DNA of 64,000 nucleotides from Allofournierella massiliensis (GCF_004345265.1 NZ_SLUM01000006.1:1-64000); one strand, 5' to 3'. Positions 41,461 to 50,636 are shown, counted from the stretch's first letter. The notes: a model not told the origin generated them from the sequence alone. Numbers and translations are program-made.

Positions 41461-42393
41461 ATGGATATGCCTGTGAACCAGAAGGCCCCGATGAGCGGCG
41501 TGCTGCGCCGGGGCCAGTATACCGAAGAGCAGCTGGCGGCGCTGCATCGCCGGATGAGTGCTGCCGCGCTGCGCCGCCGCCGGATCAAAACCGGCGTGCT
41601 GGTGACTCTGAATGTAGTGGTTGCCCTGTTCATGCTGTTCCCGCTGCTGTATGCGGTCAGCGTTTCCCTGATGACCGGCAGCGAGCTGTTCACCATGGAT
41701 ATGAACCTGATCCCCAGCGCCCCCACGCTGGAAAACTACCTGCGCGCCTGGGCTCAGGTGCCCCTGCTGCGCTTTATCCTGAACTCTTTCATTGTGGCCG
41801 GCTGCATTACGCTGGGCCAGATCATCACCTGCTCGCTGGCAGCCTTTGCCTTCTCGTTTTTGAACTTCAAGGGCAAAAACCTGCTGTTCATGCTGGTGAT
41901 GGCCACCATGATGGTACCCGGCGAAGCCACCATCATTTCCAACTACCTGACCGTGAGCCAGCTGGGCATTCTGGATACCTATATCGTGCTGATTGTGCCC
42001 TCACTCACCTCCGCCATGGGGATTTTCCTGTTCCGCCAGTTCTATATGACCTTCCCCATCTCGCTGTACGAATCCGCCAAGCTGGATGGTTGCAGCAACC
42101 TGCGCTTCATCGTGCGAATTCTGCTGCCCCTTACCAAATCCGCCATCGGGGCAATGTCCGTTTACACCTTCATCAACGCCTGGAACATGTACATGTGGCC
42201 CCTGCTGGTTACCGGTTCTCAGGAGATGCGCACCGTGCAGATCGGTATCAGCATGCTGGACAACACCGATGCCCAGTCCATTACTCTGATGATGGCCGGT
42301 GTGGTTTCGGTGATCATCCCCAGTATGATCATCTTTGTGGTGGGCCAGAAGCAGCTGATCCGGGGCATGTTCTCCGGTGCAGTGAAGGGCTGA
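41461..42393 (+). CDS. ABC transporter permease (UgpE type)
   Basis: The 310-residue protein has six membrane helices after a 45-residue hydrophilic start and carries the EAA loop ESAKLDGCSNLRFIVRILLPL. It begins immediately after the previous stop, with AAGGGAG inside the end of that gene. It is the second half of the pore of the same transporter. The basic N-terminal extension is longer than usual. Confidence 0.85.
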   Translation: MDMPVNQKAPMSGVLRRGQYTEEQLAALHRRMSAAALRRRRIKTGVLVTLNVVVALFMLFPLLYAVSVSLMTGSELFTMDMNLIPSAPTLENYLRAWAQVPLLRFILNSFIVAGCITLGQIITCSLAAFAFSFLNFKGKNLLFMLVMATMMVPGEATIISNYLTVSQLGILDTYIVLIVPSLTSAMGIFLFRQFYMTFPISLYESAKLDGCSNLRFIVRILLPLTKSAIGAMSVYTFINAWNMYMWPLLVTGSQEMRTVQIGISMLDNTDAQSITLMMAGVVSVIIPSMIIFVVGQKQLIRGMFSGAVKG

Positions 42394-42478
42394 CAAGCGA
42401 TGCAACCGGCAAAATGCCGTTTGTAAATAGAAAAAGGATAAGCAACGAAGTATAATAAGTTTTGAGGAGAGAAAAGAA

Positions 42479-43897
42479 ATGCAGAAAAAGAAGATCCTGG
42501 CGGGCGTTCTGGCCGCCGCAATGGCAATGACCACTCTGGCCGGCTGTGGTGCGGGCGCCGCAGGCGATTCCTCCGTGGCCGCCGGCACCGCCGAGACCAC
42601 CGCTGCGCAGACCACGGCCCAGACCTCCGGCCTGATCAGCGAGAATTTTGCCAATGTGGACACCAATGGAACCAAGATCACCTTCTGGCATTCCATGGGC
42701 GGCGTGAACGGCGAGGCCATGACCTATCTGGTGGACAAGTTCAACGCCGAAAACGAGTACGGCATCACCGTGGAGGCCGTGTATCAGGGCAGTTATGACG
42801 ATGCCATCAACAAGCTCAAGAGCGCCCAGATCGGCAACATGGGCGCGGATCTGGTGCAGATCTACGACATCGGTACCCGCTTCATGATCGATTCCGGCTG
42901 GGTCATCCCCATGCAGGAGATGATCGATGCTTCCGGTTATGACATTTCCCAGATCGAGCCCAACATCGCCGCCTACTACACCACCGGCGACGGCCTGTAC
43001 TCCATGCCCTTCAACTCCTCCACCCCTCTGCTGTACTACAACAAGGATATGTTCGAGGCCGCCGGCATTGAACAGGTTCCCACCAGCTTCTCCGAGATTG
43101 CCGAGGCCGGCGAAAAGCTGAAGGAGGCCGGCTGTACCGAGCCCATTGCCATCAGTGTGTATGGCTGGTGGTTCGAGCAGTTCATGGGCAAGCAGGGCCT
43201 GGATCTGGTGGACAACGGCAACGGCCGTGACGCGGCCGCCACCAGTGTGGTGTTCGATTCCAACGGCGGCGCTTTGAACATTCTGAATGGCTGGAAGGAG
43301 CTGTACGATGCGGGCATTGCCCCCAATGTGGGCCGCTCCGGCAGCGACACTGCCACCACCGACTTCACCTCCGGCAAGGCTGCCATGATGTTCGGCAGCA
43401 CCGCTTCTCTGAAGCAGGTTCTGCAGGACAGCGGCGATTCCTTTGAGGTAGGCACCGCCTACTTCCCCAAGGTCAATGATTCTGATGAGGGCGGCGTGTC
43501 CATTGGCGGCGGCTCTCTGTGGGCCCTGAACAACAACGACGAGACTAGGGCCGCGGCCACCTGGCGCTTTATCGAGTTCCTGATTTCGCCCGAGTCTCAG
43601 GCTTACTGGAATGCCCAGACCGGTTACTTCCCTGTAACCACCGCTGCTGCCGAGCAGGATACCTACAAGCAGAACATGGAGCAGTATCCTCAGTTCCAGA
43701 CCGCCATCGACCAGCTGCATGATTCCGCTCCCCAGTATGCGGGCGCTCTGCTGAGCGTGTTCCCCGAGTCCCGCCAGATCGTGGAGACCGAGATTGAGGA
43801 GATGCTGAGTGGCGGCCAGACTCCCGAGGAGGCTGTACAGTCCATTGCAGATCAGATGAACGAAACCATCGAGACCTATAACCTGATCAACGGCTGA
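42479..43897 (+). CDS. Extracellular solute-binding lipoprotein (UgpB type)
   Basis: The 472-residue protein has a lipoprotein signal peptide with lipobox LAGC (cysteine about residue 23), a Thr/Ala-rich linker, and then a family 1 binding-protein fold (ITFWHSMGG, YDIGTRFMIDSGW, FNSSTPLLYYNKDMFE). This is the UgpB-like shape. It is anchored on the outside of the membrane and delivers substrate to the permeases. The linker is unusually rich in Thr/Ala. A GAGGAGAG site precedes the ATG, and a small hairpin lies upstream in the 85-base gap. Confidence 0.85.
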   Translation: MQKKKILAGVLAAAMAMTTLAGCGAGAAGDSSVAAGTAETTAAQTTAQTSGLISENFANVDTNGTKITFWHSMGGVNGEAMTYLVDKFNAENEYGITVEAVYQGSYDDAINKLKSAQIGNMGADLVQIYDIGTRFMIDSGWVIPMQEMIDASGYDISQIEPNIAAYYTTGDGLYSMPFNSSTPLLYYNKDMFEAAGIEQVPTSFSEIAEAGEKLKEAGCTEPIAISVYGWWFEQFMGKQGLDLVDNGNGRDAAATSVVFDSNGGALNILNGWKELYDAGIAPNVGRSGSDTATTDFTSGKAAMMFGSTASLKQVLQDSGDSFEVGTAYFPKVNDSDEGGVSIGGGSLWALNNNDETRAAATWRFIEFLISPESQAYWNAQTGYFPVTTAAAEQDTYKQNMEQYPQFQTAIDQLHDSAPQYAGALLSVFPESRQIVETEIEEMLSGGQTPEEAVQSIADQMNETIETYNLING

Positions 43898-43918
43898 TCT
43901 TCCCATCGCCGGAAGCAC

Positions 43919-43948
43919 GACCGGGAAAAGATTCCTCTTTTCCCGGTC
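43919..43948 (+). other. 12-bp stem-loop after the binding-protein gene
   Basis: GACCGGGAAAAG and CTTTTCCCGGTC pair perfectly around a 6-base loop, followed by only TTTC. It may be a partial terminator or an mRNA-stabilising hairpin that raises binding-protein abundance relative to the next genes. Confidence 0.6.
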
Positions 43949-43986
43949 TTTCGGCTTGAATGTACGAAAAAGGAGAGTATGAACCC

Positions 43987-44730
43987 ATGAAACAGACCAA
44001 AGTATTTGCTCACCGGGGGGCCAGTGAGTACGCGCCCGAAAATACGCTGGAGGCCTTCCGCCTTGCCATGGAGCAGGGGGCCGAGGGCATCGAGCTGGAT
44101 GTGCATCTGAGCGCGGACGGGGAGCTGGTGGTCATCCATGACGAGAAGCTGGAACGCACCACCAACGGCAAGGGCCTTGTGAAGGATCACACACTGGCTC
44201 AGCTGCAGGCTCTTCGGGCGGACAATCACATGGAAGGCTATGAAGCGGCCCGCATTCCCACCCTGCGTCAGGTGCTGGAACTGGTGCGCCCCGGCAAGAT
44301 GCAGGTGAACATTGAACTGAAAACCGGCATTCTGTGGTACGAGGGCATCGAGAAAAAGACGCTGGAGCTGGTGAAGGAGCTGGGCATGCAGGATCGGGTG
44401 ATCTACTCCTCCTTCAACCATTACAGCATCGAAGAAGTGCGCCGTCTGGATCCCGCTGCTGAGACTGCGTATCTGTTCAGTGATGTGATTTTTGAGGTGG
44501 AAAAATATGCTGCCCGTCACGGAGTGAAGGGACTGCATCCTGCCCTGTGGCATGTGAAAATGGCGGATTTCCTCACCGACTATCTGCAGAGTGGCCTTGC
44601 TGTGCGGGTATGGACTGTGAACCGCCCGGAGGATATGCGCCTGTTGATGGAGCGCGGGGTGGATGCAGTGATCACCAACGACCCCAGGCTGGCGCTGCAG
44701 GTGCGCGCAGAGCTGGGGGAAAAGGAGTAA
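43987..44730 (+). CDS. Glycerophosphodiester phosphodiesterase
   Basis: The 247-residue enzyme has the GDPD signature: AHRGASEYAPENTLEAF with the catalytic histidine, GIELDVHLSADGELVVIHDEKLERTTNG with the Glu/Asp metal ligands and second histidine. It lacks a signal peptide, so it acts in the cytoplasm, cutting imported glycerophosphodiesters to glycerol-3-phosphate and an alcohol. The start at 43987 has AAGGAGAG upstream. Its neighbours make it the UgpQ of this operon. Confidence 0.9.
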   Translation: MKQTKVFAHRGASEYAPENTLEAFRLAMEQGAEGIELDVHLSADGELVVIHDEKLERTTNGKGLVKDHTLAQLQALRADNHMEGYEAARIPTLRQVLELVRPGKMQVNIELKTGILWYEGIEKKTLELVKELGMQDRVIYSSFNHYSIEEVRRLDPAAETAYLFSDVIFEVEKYAARHGVKGLHPALWHVKMADFLTDYLQSGLAVRVWTVNRPEDMRLLMERGVDAVITNDPRLALQVRAELGEKE

Positions 44731-44737
44731 GCCGCCG

Positions 44738-45601
44738 GTGGAACAGCTGCGTCAGAAAAAACTCTTTCTGCTGGATATTGATGGGACCATCTGCAAGGGC
44801 GATGGCCTGATCGACGGGGCGGGCGCCTTTCTGGAAGCCATTCGTCAGCGCGGCGGGCAGTTTATCTTCATCACCAACAACGCCACCCGCAGTACTCGGG
44901 ATTATATCCGCTTTTTCCGACAACTCGGGGTGGAGACCAGCCCGGATCAGTACATCACAGCCGCTTATGCTACCATCCAGTATCTGAAAGAACACTGTGC
45001 GGGCAGGCTGATTTATGGCCTCGCCACCGACTCCTTTTTGCAGGAGTGCCGGGAAAACGGCATTCATATCACCACCAGCCTGCAGCCCGGTATCGACTGC
45101 GTGCTGGTGTCGTATGACAACCAGCTTAATTATGAGAAGATCAAGGATGTGTGCCGGCTGCTCACCGAGGGCGAACCGGAATACATTGCCACCAACCCGG
45201 ATCTGGTCTGTCCGGTGGAATTCGGCTATCTGCCGGACTGCGGCGCCATCTGCAACATGATCGAAACTGCAACCGATAAGCGGCCCCGCTTCATCGGCAA
45301 ACCGGAGCCGGCCATGGTGGAATACGCCCTGCAGCGCACCGGCTGCACCCCGGAGGAAACTCTGGTGGTGGGCGACCGGCTGTATACCGATATTCTGTGC
45401 GGTGTGAATGCGGGGGTGGATACCGCTCTGGTACTGAGCGGTGAGGCTACCCTGCAGGATGCGGCAGCCTTTGCTCACCCGCCCCGGTTTCTGTTCCCTT
45501 CGGTGAAGGAGCTGGCGGAGGCTATTGTTCCCACCCGGAGCAATGCGCCTGCGATGAAAGCCGTTGTGCAGACCGGTACGGCAGAAGCCTGTGCCGGATG
45601 A
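44738..45601 (+). CDS. HAD-IIA family phosphatase (NagD-like)
   Basis: The 287-residue protein has the HAD motifs LLDIDGTICKGD, FITNNATRS and VVGDRLYTDI, with a lysine in GKPEPAM, and the C2 cap of the NagD/p-nitrophenyl phosphatase group. The start is GTG, with AAGGAG ten bases upstream. Next to a GDPD and a G3P-type transporter it could be a glycerol-3-phosphate phosphatase, closing the route from glycerophosphodiester to glycerol; HAD-IIA enzymes are broad, so this is inference. Confidence 0.8.
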   Translation: MEQLRQKKLFLLDIDGTICKGDGLIDGAGAFLEAIRQRGGQFIFITNNATRSTRDYIRFFRQLGVETSPDQYITAAYATIQYLKEHCAGRLIYGLATDSFLQECRENGIHITTSLQPGIDCVLVSYDNQLNYEKIKDVCRLLTEGEPEYIATNPDLVCPVEFGYLPDCGAICNMIETATDKRPRFIGKPEPAMVEYALQRTGCTPEETLVVGDRLYTDILCGVNAGVDTALVLSGEATLQDAAAFAHPPRFLFPSVKELAEAIVPTRSNAPAMKAVVQTGTAEACAG

Positions 45602-45611
45602 ACCATACAAA

Positions 45612-45655
45612 CAAAAAGCTGTTTCCTCTGCGCTTGAGGAAACAGCTTTTTTGTG
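45612..45655. terminator. Bidirectional terminator after the ugp-like operon
   Basis: AAAAAGCTGTTTCCTC and GAGGAAACAGCTTTTTT form a long stem around a short loop, serving also the convergent MFS gene. Confidence 0.9.
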
Positions 45656-45669
45656 TTGTAATCGAAGGC

Positions 45670-46944
45670 TTATTCCGGCTGTTCGGTGACCTGTGGCTCC
45701 CGGATACGGGCCACCACCAGCATGGCGGCGGCGAACAGCAGAAAGCTGAACACGAAGGGCAGGCGACGGTCCAGGCTGGAAAGCAGCCCTGCCAGATAGC
45801 CGAAGGGGGAGGAGAGCGCCACCGTGGAAGCAATGATCAGGGCGTTCATCCGGGCCCGTTCCTGCGCATCCAGATTCAGCTGGAGCAGTGCATCCTTGCG
45901 CGGGTTCACCAGTGCGGCGCCCACGGCGGTAAGAAATACATACAGAAGAACCGCAGTTAAACTGCCCAATGGTGCAAGAATCAGCACCAATGCGCCCGCG
46001 CCGTAAAGGGTCAGCCCGATCCAAAGCGGCATCCGGAACCGCTCAAAGTGAAGCCGATGCTGCAGGCCTACCATGAAGATCAGCATCACTGAGGCGTTCA
46101 GAATGGGGAACAGGGCCAGAAAGTTTTCCGAAAGCCCCAACCGCTGGGTCACATACAGGCTGAAAAAGCTGTTGTTGATCATGGTGGTGATGTACAGAAT
46201 CACGGAAACGGCCATCGCCTTTACAAGACCGGGGCTGCGCAGCAGGCTGGGGATCAGCTGGCGGTAATCCCCCAGCATCTGCAGTACGGAAACACCCCGT
46301 GTCTGTTCCCGCCGGATGCGGCCCTGCCCGGTTTCATGGCAAAAACGGAAGGTAATCAGCGTTTTGGCCACCATGGTGAGGGCAAACAGGAAATACAGCA
46401 CCCGCACCACCGGTACGATGGAGTAGGCATTCACGAACAGGCCGGAAAGAGGGGCAAAAAACACTGCCACCAGCCCGCCGATGGTCACCCAGGTGTAGAT
46501 TTCCACCAGATCGCCGGGGTTGGCGTCCTCGATAAGCAGGCAGAACCAGGCCGTCTGGTTTACCTGCTCAAAACAGTTGAGCACCGCCGCAGCCAGAAAC
46601 ATCCAGAAATTCTGCGATACGGCCCACACGAGGCAGGCGATTGCCCAGCCGAAAAAGTCCCCCAGCATGGTGGTGAATTTTCGGCCCAGCTTGTCGGTCA
46701 GAATGCCGCCCAGAAAGGCGATGATTACCTGCACCACCATGGTTACCGACAGAATCAGTCCGATCTGCACATCGGTCACGCCAAGGGTATACATATAAAG
46801 GGTGGCAAAGGGCGTGATCAGGTTATAGGGGATCCCCCACAGCGGCTCGATCAGAATCAGGGTGCGGGGGTTGCCCTTGTTGTTTGCAAGCACCTGAAGA
46901 AGGGCGTGCTGTCTGCGTCCGGTTTTGGCTGCATTTGGTTCCAT
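45670..46944 (-). CDS. Major facilitator superfamily transporter
   Basis: The 424-residue protein has about twelve membrane helices. The MFS-A-like loop between helices 2 and 3 reads GGILTDKLGRKFT, the general MFS signature. AGGAGA precedes the ATG at 46944. The protein could be an efflux or uptake carrier; no substrate-specific motif is recognised. It is a single-gene unit, convergent with the ugp-like operon. Confidence 0.8.
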   Translation of the reverse strand: MEPNAAKTGRRQHALLQVLANNKGNPRTLILIEPLWGIPYNLITPFATLYMYTLGVTDVQIGLILSVTMVVQVIIAFLGGILTDKLGRKFTTMLGDFFGWAIACLVWAVSQNFWMFLAAAVLNCFEQVNQTAWFCLLIEDANPGDLVEIYTWVTIGGLVAVFFAPLSGLFVNAYSIVPVVRVLYFLFALTMVAKTLITFRFCHETGQGRIRREQTRGVSVLQMLGDYRQLIPSLLRSPGLVKAMAVSVILYITTMINNSFFSLYVTQRLGLSENFLALFPILNASVMLIFMVGLQHRLHFERFRMPLWIGLTLYGAGALVLILAPLGSLTAVLLYVFLTAVGAALVNPRKDALLQLNLDAQERARMNALIIASTVALSSPFGYLAGLLSSLDRRLPFVFSFLLFAAAMLVVARIREPQVTEQPE

Positions 46945-47016
46945 AGTTGAATCTCCTGCTTTTTGCATTTCTCAACATTCTACCATACCCGCAGCCAAAG
47001 GGGAAGAGGACACCCG

Positions 47017-48978
47017 TCACCTGTGTGTGTCTGGTCGATGAATCCCCACAAAAACGATTCCCAGCGGGCTTTTCCGCTGGCAGAGCACCAGCTCTTCACC
47101 GGACAGCGCGGCCTTGTAGGTATTGTCGAGTACATTCAGCGTTGTTTCGCTGCCGTCTGCCAGCTGTACGGTCAGGGTGGAGAGGTCTTCGCCGCCCGTG
47201 GGGTCTGCGGCGTGGCTGCCCAGAATCACCAACGGGGAATGGACAACCGGCCCGCTGAGCATCAGATTGGCCCCGTATACAAACGTGGTGGAAAAGAAGA
47301 TAAGCAGGAGCCCCACCAGCATGACGGATTCCTGACGCAAACGGCGAGGGGTGAGCCGTGCGAACAGGGCAATCAGCAGAGCGGCCAGAAGCACACTCTG
47401 AATGCCCCACGCCAGACCGGGCTCTGCCACCTGCATAATCCAGCGAGACCAGAGGAAATAAACCTGCCCAATGTAAGGCAAAGTGAACCAGAGCAGAAGA
47501 ACAAAGGGGGCCTTGATGTGCATGGCGCGCCATTCGTCCGTAGCGGGTTTGGCGCGTTCCTCAAACAGCAGCACCGGAGAAAAACGAAAACAGATTACGA
47601 AAAAGGGAAGTGGGGCGAGAGTGATCAGCCAGATCATGGGCATGAAAGAGAGAACACCTTTCAGATACAGAGCGGCCGGAAGAATTCCGCCCAGTCCAAG
47701 CAGGACCACGGTGACCCACATCCCGAAGCGAATCTTATTCAGATGATTGTGCCAGCGGGTACGGTATTCTTCTTTCCAGCAAAGGGGTTCCGGTGCGGAG
47801 CGGTTTCTGGTTGCTGTTGCCTTTTTCATGGCGGGCGTCGGTACCGGCATCTGGCCCCGCTCCTTCAGCCAGTTCTGCAGATTGTTGAAACCGGGCATCA
47901 TGGTTTCCACGGCGGCCAGCTTGTTGCCGTTTGCGTCCAGCAGGTGAACAGACTTGTTGACAGTCAGCCGAACGGATACAATCTGACCGGCATCAAAGCA
48001 GCGCAGGCGGCCAAAAAGATCGCTGTATGCCAAACGGGTTGCGGAATTTTCCTCCCAGAGATACAGAGCGCGGTTGTGATGGTCAAGAAGGCACCAGACT
48101 CCCAAAGGGGAGAATAACACACCGACAAGAAGTACGAGGGCGACAGTGTTCCCATCCGGCTGCGGGGCTGCTGCTCCGGCAAGGACGGTGATGATACCGA
48201 TCAGCCACATGGGAATAGCAAACCAGACCACCCAGCGGCATTCCCGCACCATCACCGTGGGATGAATGGATTCTGGCAGGCGGGGCGGACGGCAGAAAAG
48301 CAGCATCAGGGCCATCAGCAGACAGACCACGGCAGCAATTGGCTTCCAGAAAAAAGGACCGATGTTGCCGGTTTTCCAGCTTGCAAGAAGAATCAGCACG
48401 GCCGCCACCAAACCGGCTGTGCCGCAGATTCGGGTGGGCCAGGGGCTGGCCGGCACGGGAAGAGACATCACGGTCAGTTCAGGGTGGAAGGTTCCTTCGG
48501 ATGCAGGGGAAGGCGAGGTTCCGGCGGCTTCTTCTGGCTGTGTCTGCCCCGCCGGTGCAGCCGATTCCAGGTTGTACCCGCAGTGAGGACAGCAGGCGGT
48601 ATATTTGATATGAACGAGCAGAGCGTCTCGAAGCAGAGGAAGTGGATGCCCGCACTGTGGGCAAACCCAGTGTCGGCGAAGGGCACTCCATTGCAGTATA
48701 ACCAGAAGGACGATCAATACGAGAGGGCAGGTAAGGGCCCCGAGCAGCCACCGGAACTCGGCAGTCTGGCTGAACATGGCCAGACAGAATACAAGCGCAA
48801 CCAGCAAAGCCAGCGGGATCCAGCGGCACCGGCGGGCGGCAGCCCGTTTTGCTGTCTGGTAGACCGCGTTACTGTTACAGGCTTCTGATTCTGGATTTGA
48901 AGAAGTATCCACGGGATGTGCCGGGGAATTGCGGCGCGGCTCTTTGGAATCGGGCATTTGAAGGTCCCACTTTCGCAT
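47017..48978 (-). CDS. Large membrane protein with a zinc-ribbon, unknown function
   Basis: The 653-residue protein has a charged N-terminal 48 residues, two helices, a zinc-ribbon-like segment (CPQCGHPLP ... CCPHCGYNL) on one side of the membrane, then six to eight more helices separated by soluble loops, ending with a soluble domain of about 60 residues. I recognise no family. The ribosome site before the ATG is weak, so the start is uncertain; Met-8 is an alternative. It is preceded by a 365-base leader that holds a promoter and a terminator-like hairpin. Confidence 0.6.
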   Translation of the reverse strand: MRKWDLQMPDSKEPRRNSPAHPVDTSSNPESEACNSNAVYQTAKRAAARRCRWIPLALLVALVFCLAMFSQTAEFRWLLGALTCPLVLIVLLVILQWSALRRHWVCPQCGHPLPLLRDALLVHIKYTACCPHCGYNLESAAPAGQTQPEEAAGTSPSPASEGTFHPELTVMSLPVPASPWPTRICGTAGLVAAVLILLASWKTGNIGPFFWKPIAAVVCLLMALMLLFCRPPRLPESIHPTVMVRECRWVVWFAIPMWLIGIITVLAGAAAPQPDGNTVALVLLVGVLFSPLGVWCLLDHHNRALYLWEENSATRLAYSDLFGRLRCFDAGQIVSVRLTVNKSVHLLDANGNKLAAVETMMPGFNNLQNWLKERGQMPVPTPAMKKATATRNRSAPEPLCWKEEYRTRWHNHLNKIRFGMWVTVVLLGLGGILPAALYLKGVLSFMPMIWLITLAPLPFFVICFRFSPVLLFEERAKPATDEWRAMHIKAPFVLLLWFTLPYIGQVYFLWSRWIMQVAEPGLAWGIQSVLLAALLIALFARLTPRRLRQESVMLVGLLLIFFSTTFVYGANLMLSGPVVHSPLVILGSHAADPTGGEDLSTLTVQLADGSETTLNVLDNTYKAALSGEELVLCQRKSPLGIVFVGIHRPDTHR

Positions 48979-49054
48979 AAGTCTCTATGATGAAATCAAT
49001 CAGGCATAACTTCGTTACAATCATTTCTGGCCTGCGCAACGCCTCAACAGGATA

Positions 49055-49108
49055 AAAAACAGAAAAGCCCTGCGCGTACACTGCCGGAAAGGCAGAAAAG
49101 CACAGGGC
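49055..49108 (-). terminator. Terminator-like hairpin in the leader of the large membrane protein
   Basis: GCCCTGCGC (49067-49075) pairs with GCACAGGGC (49100-49108) with one mismatch, enclosing a second small stem; on the minus strand CTTTTCTGTTTTTT follows. It lies between the promoter at 49255-49282 and the start codon at 48978. Confidence 0.55.
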
Positions 49109-49254
49109 AAAAATGGCCGCAAAACAGACGTTGGTACGGTGCTGAATGGTGCAGCAGGTGTACCAATAGATTCCACATTTGGGTTGTTTATGTTGCGGGG
49201 GATCAACCGGAATAGAAGCCTGTTCACAAAAGCTCATCTCCTTTTATTGATTTT

Positions 49255-49282
49255 ATTCTACCACAGGCGAATTGAAATTGAA
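49255..49282 (-). promoter_or_regulatory. Promoter of the large membrane protein
   Basis: On the minus strand TTCAAT (49277-49282) and TAGAAT (49255-49260) are 16 bases apart, giving a leader of about 270 bases. Confidence 0.5.
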
Positions 49283-49300
49283 ATGTGGCAGTGATACTAT
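49272..49300 (+). promoter_or_regulatory. Promoter of the 107-residue membrane protein
   Basis: TTGAAA (49272-49277) and TACTAT (49295-49300) are spaced by 17 bases and overlap the opposite-strand promoter. Confidence 0.5.
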
Positions 49301-49343
49301 GGAGTAAGCTACAGGAAAAAGGTTCTGGAGAGGAGCGAATGAG

Positions 49344-49667
49344 ATGAATCCGGAAATGAACAGGGAAAACGGTGAGAATCCGCAGAGCACTTGCCCAATA
49401 AAGGAACAGTGGAACCAGGAGGTTGATGCCCGTTCCAAAATCACTGCGCTGGAATTTATGACAGCCGCCACCCAGATTCTGACCATTCTGTGTCTTGTTA
49501 AGGGAAACCCGGCATGGAAGGGCAGTCTGGCTCTGCTGTTTGTCGGGGCTGCGGCCAGTCTGTTTTACAAATATGACCAGCATGGAGAAAAGCCGTATCT
49601 CTGGGTTGCAATCGGCGCAGGAATGGTTGGGCTTGCACTGCTGGCCTGGTTTGCAATTGCAGGATAG
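49344..49667 (+). CDS. Small membrane protein (possibly DUF6442)
   Basis: The 107-residue protein has a polar 35-residue start and two or three hydrophobic segments (ALEFMTAATQILTILCLV, LALLFVGAAASLFY, WVAIGAGMVGLALLAWF). It may belong to the DUF6442-type family of small Clostridia membrane proteins; I am not certain. GGAGAGGAG precedes the ATG. It has its own terminator, so it is monocistronic. Confidence 0.55.
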   Translation: MNPEMNRENGENPQSTCPIKEQWNQEVDARSKITALEFMTAATQILTILCLVKGNPAWKGSLALLFVGAAASLFYKYDQHGEKPYLWVAIGAGMVGLALLAWFAIAG

Positions 49668-49710
49668 TACCAAACCTGGATGGGTTACTTAGCATTTGGA
49701 TGAGCTGTGA

Positions 49711-49750
49711 AGAGCAGGGGACAAGATGGTTCCCTGCTCTTTCTGTTTTA
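49711..49750 (+). terminator. Terminator after the 107-residue protein
   Basis: AGAGCAGGG and CCCTGCTCT form a 9-bp stem followed by TTCTGTTTT. Confidence 0.75.
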
Positions 49751-49774
49751 AAGAAAAGAAAAAATGATTTTCTA

Positions 49775-49802
49775 TTGACTTTAATATTATTTATGTTATA
49801 TT
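49775..49802 (+). promoter_or_regulatory. Promoter of the DUF2089 gene cluster
   Basis: TTGACT (49775-49780) and TATATT (49797-49802) are 16 bases apart in AT-rich DNA, about 37 bases before the DUF2089 start codon. Confidence 0.6.
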
Positions 49803-49838
49803 GAATATAGTTAAATACAAAGCGAAAGGGAAATTGAA

Positions 49839-50135
49839 ATGGAGATTGATAAAATTCCACAGTGGATTCTTGCGCTGGAGCCGGAGGACATTGCATTTTT
49901 GAAGAATTTTGTTCTGAAATCCGGATCGCTGAAAGAAATTGCCCGGCTGTACGAGGTATCTTATCCAACCGTTCGCCTTCGGCTGGATAAATTGATTCAG
50001 AAAATTGAATTGGGTGACCAAAAGGAAGAGGAACCCTTCACCACCTTTATTAAAGGTCTGGCGGTAGATTCTCGAATTGATCTGGAAACAGCAAAGCTCA
50101 TCATTGATAAGTATAAACAGGAGAAAAGAGAATAA
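49839..50135 (+). CDS. DUF2089-type helix-turn-helix protein
   Basis: The 98-residue protein matches the DUF2089 C-terminal part: PQWILALEPEDIAFLKNFVLKSGSLKEIARLYEVSYPTVRLRLDKLI, a helix-turn-helix, then a short acidic tail. The N-terminal zinc ribbon of full-length relatives is absent. Members probably regulate neighbouring membrane proteins. It is followed by two small membrane proteins. Confidence 0.8.
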   Translation: MEIDKIPQWILALEPEDIAFLKNFVLKSGSLKEIARLYEVSYPTVRLRLDKLIQKIELGDQKEEEPFTTFIKGLAVDSRIDLETAKLIIDKYKQEKRE

Positions 50136-50321
50136 CGGATGCAACATTGGGCTTTCACGATCGTTGACAGCGGCCTTTTGAAGTGTATGGAAGATTGGGA
50201 CGCCGCCAGATACTGATTCTTGGGTGGTTGACTTTCGCTGACAGGCCGATATGAGCACAGATGTGCAGAAAAATTGAAATGATTGTAAACAGAAGATCTG
50301 TAAGGAAAGGAAGAGGTAAAA

Positions 50322-50597
50322 ATGATTGACGGAACGGTTCTGGAACTGCTTGCAGGCTGTGCCATTGCTCTGGTCTTGATGGTGGCGGAGTATCTTTTGT
50401 GTACAAAGATGAAAAATCCCCTGTGGGGTGGGATTATTCCGGGCCTGATTCTTGCGGGATCGGTCTGGGTTTTTGCCAGCGGTGCTGTTCCTCTGGAACT
50501 GCGGTATGTTTTTCCGTTTGTCATCCTGAATACGGTATTCTTTGGGGACTGGGGAACAGGGCGAGATAAAATCAGAAAATGCAGCAGAAAGAAATAG
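50322..50597 (+). CDS. Small membrane protein
   Basis: The 91-residue protein has three hydrophobic segments (VLELLAGCAIALVLMVAEYLL, PLWGGIIPGLILAGSVWVF, YVFPFVILNTVFFGDW) and a basic tail. AAGGAAAGGAAGAGG precedes the ATG. It is probably co-transcribed with the DUF2089 gene. Family and function are unknown. Confidence 0.6.
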   Translation: MIDGTVLELLAGCAIALVLMVAEYLLCTKMKNPLWGGIIPGLILAGSVWVFASGAVPLELRYVFPFVILNTVFFGDWGTGRDKIRKCSRKK

Positions 50598-50636
50598 AGT
50601 ATATGAGAGCGAAAGACCTGTAAGGAGGAAAGCGCA

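Larger units (their letters stand above)
48979..49343. other. Divergent intergenic region with promoters both ways
   Basis: The 365-base stretch holds back-to-back promoters at 49255-49300 and a terminator-like hairpin at 49055-49108 in the minus direction. There are short frames next to AAAGGAG at 49237, but their codon content and lack of recognisable features argue against real genes. The layout suggests a leader with attenuation for the large membrane protein. Confidence 0.45.

Noticed and set aside
48875-49237. A 120-residue minus-strand frame and a 68-residue frame after AAAGGAG
   Set aside because: The ribosome site touches the ATG of the longer frame, composition is atypical, and the longer frame runs into the next gene; no recognisable domain. 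A leader role is noted, not a gene.
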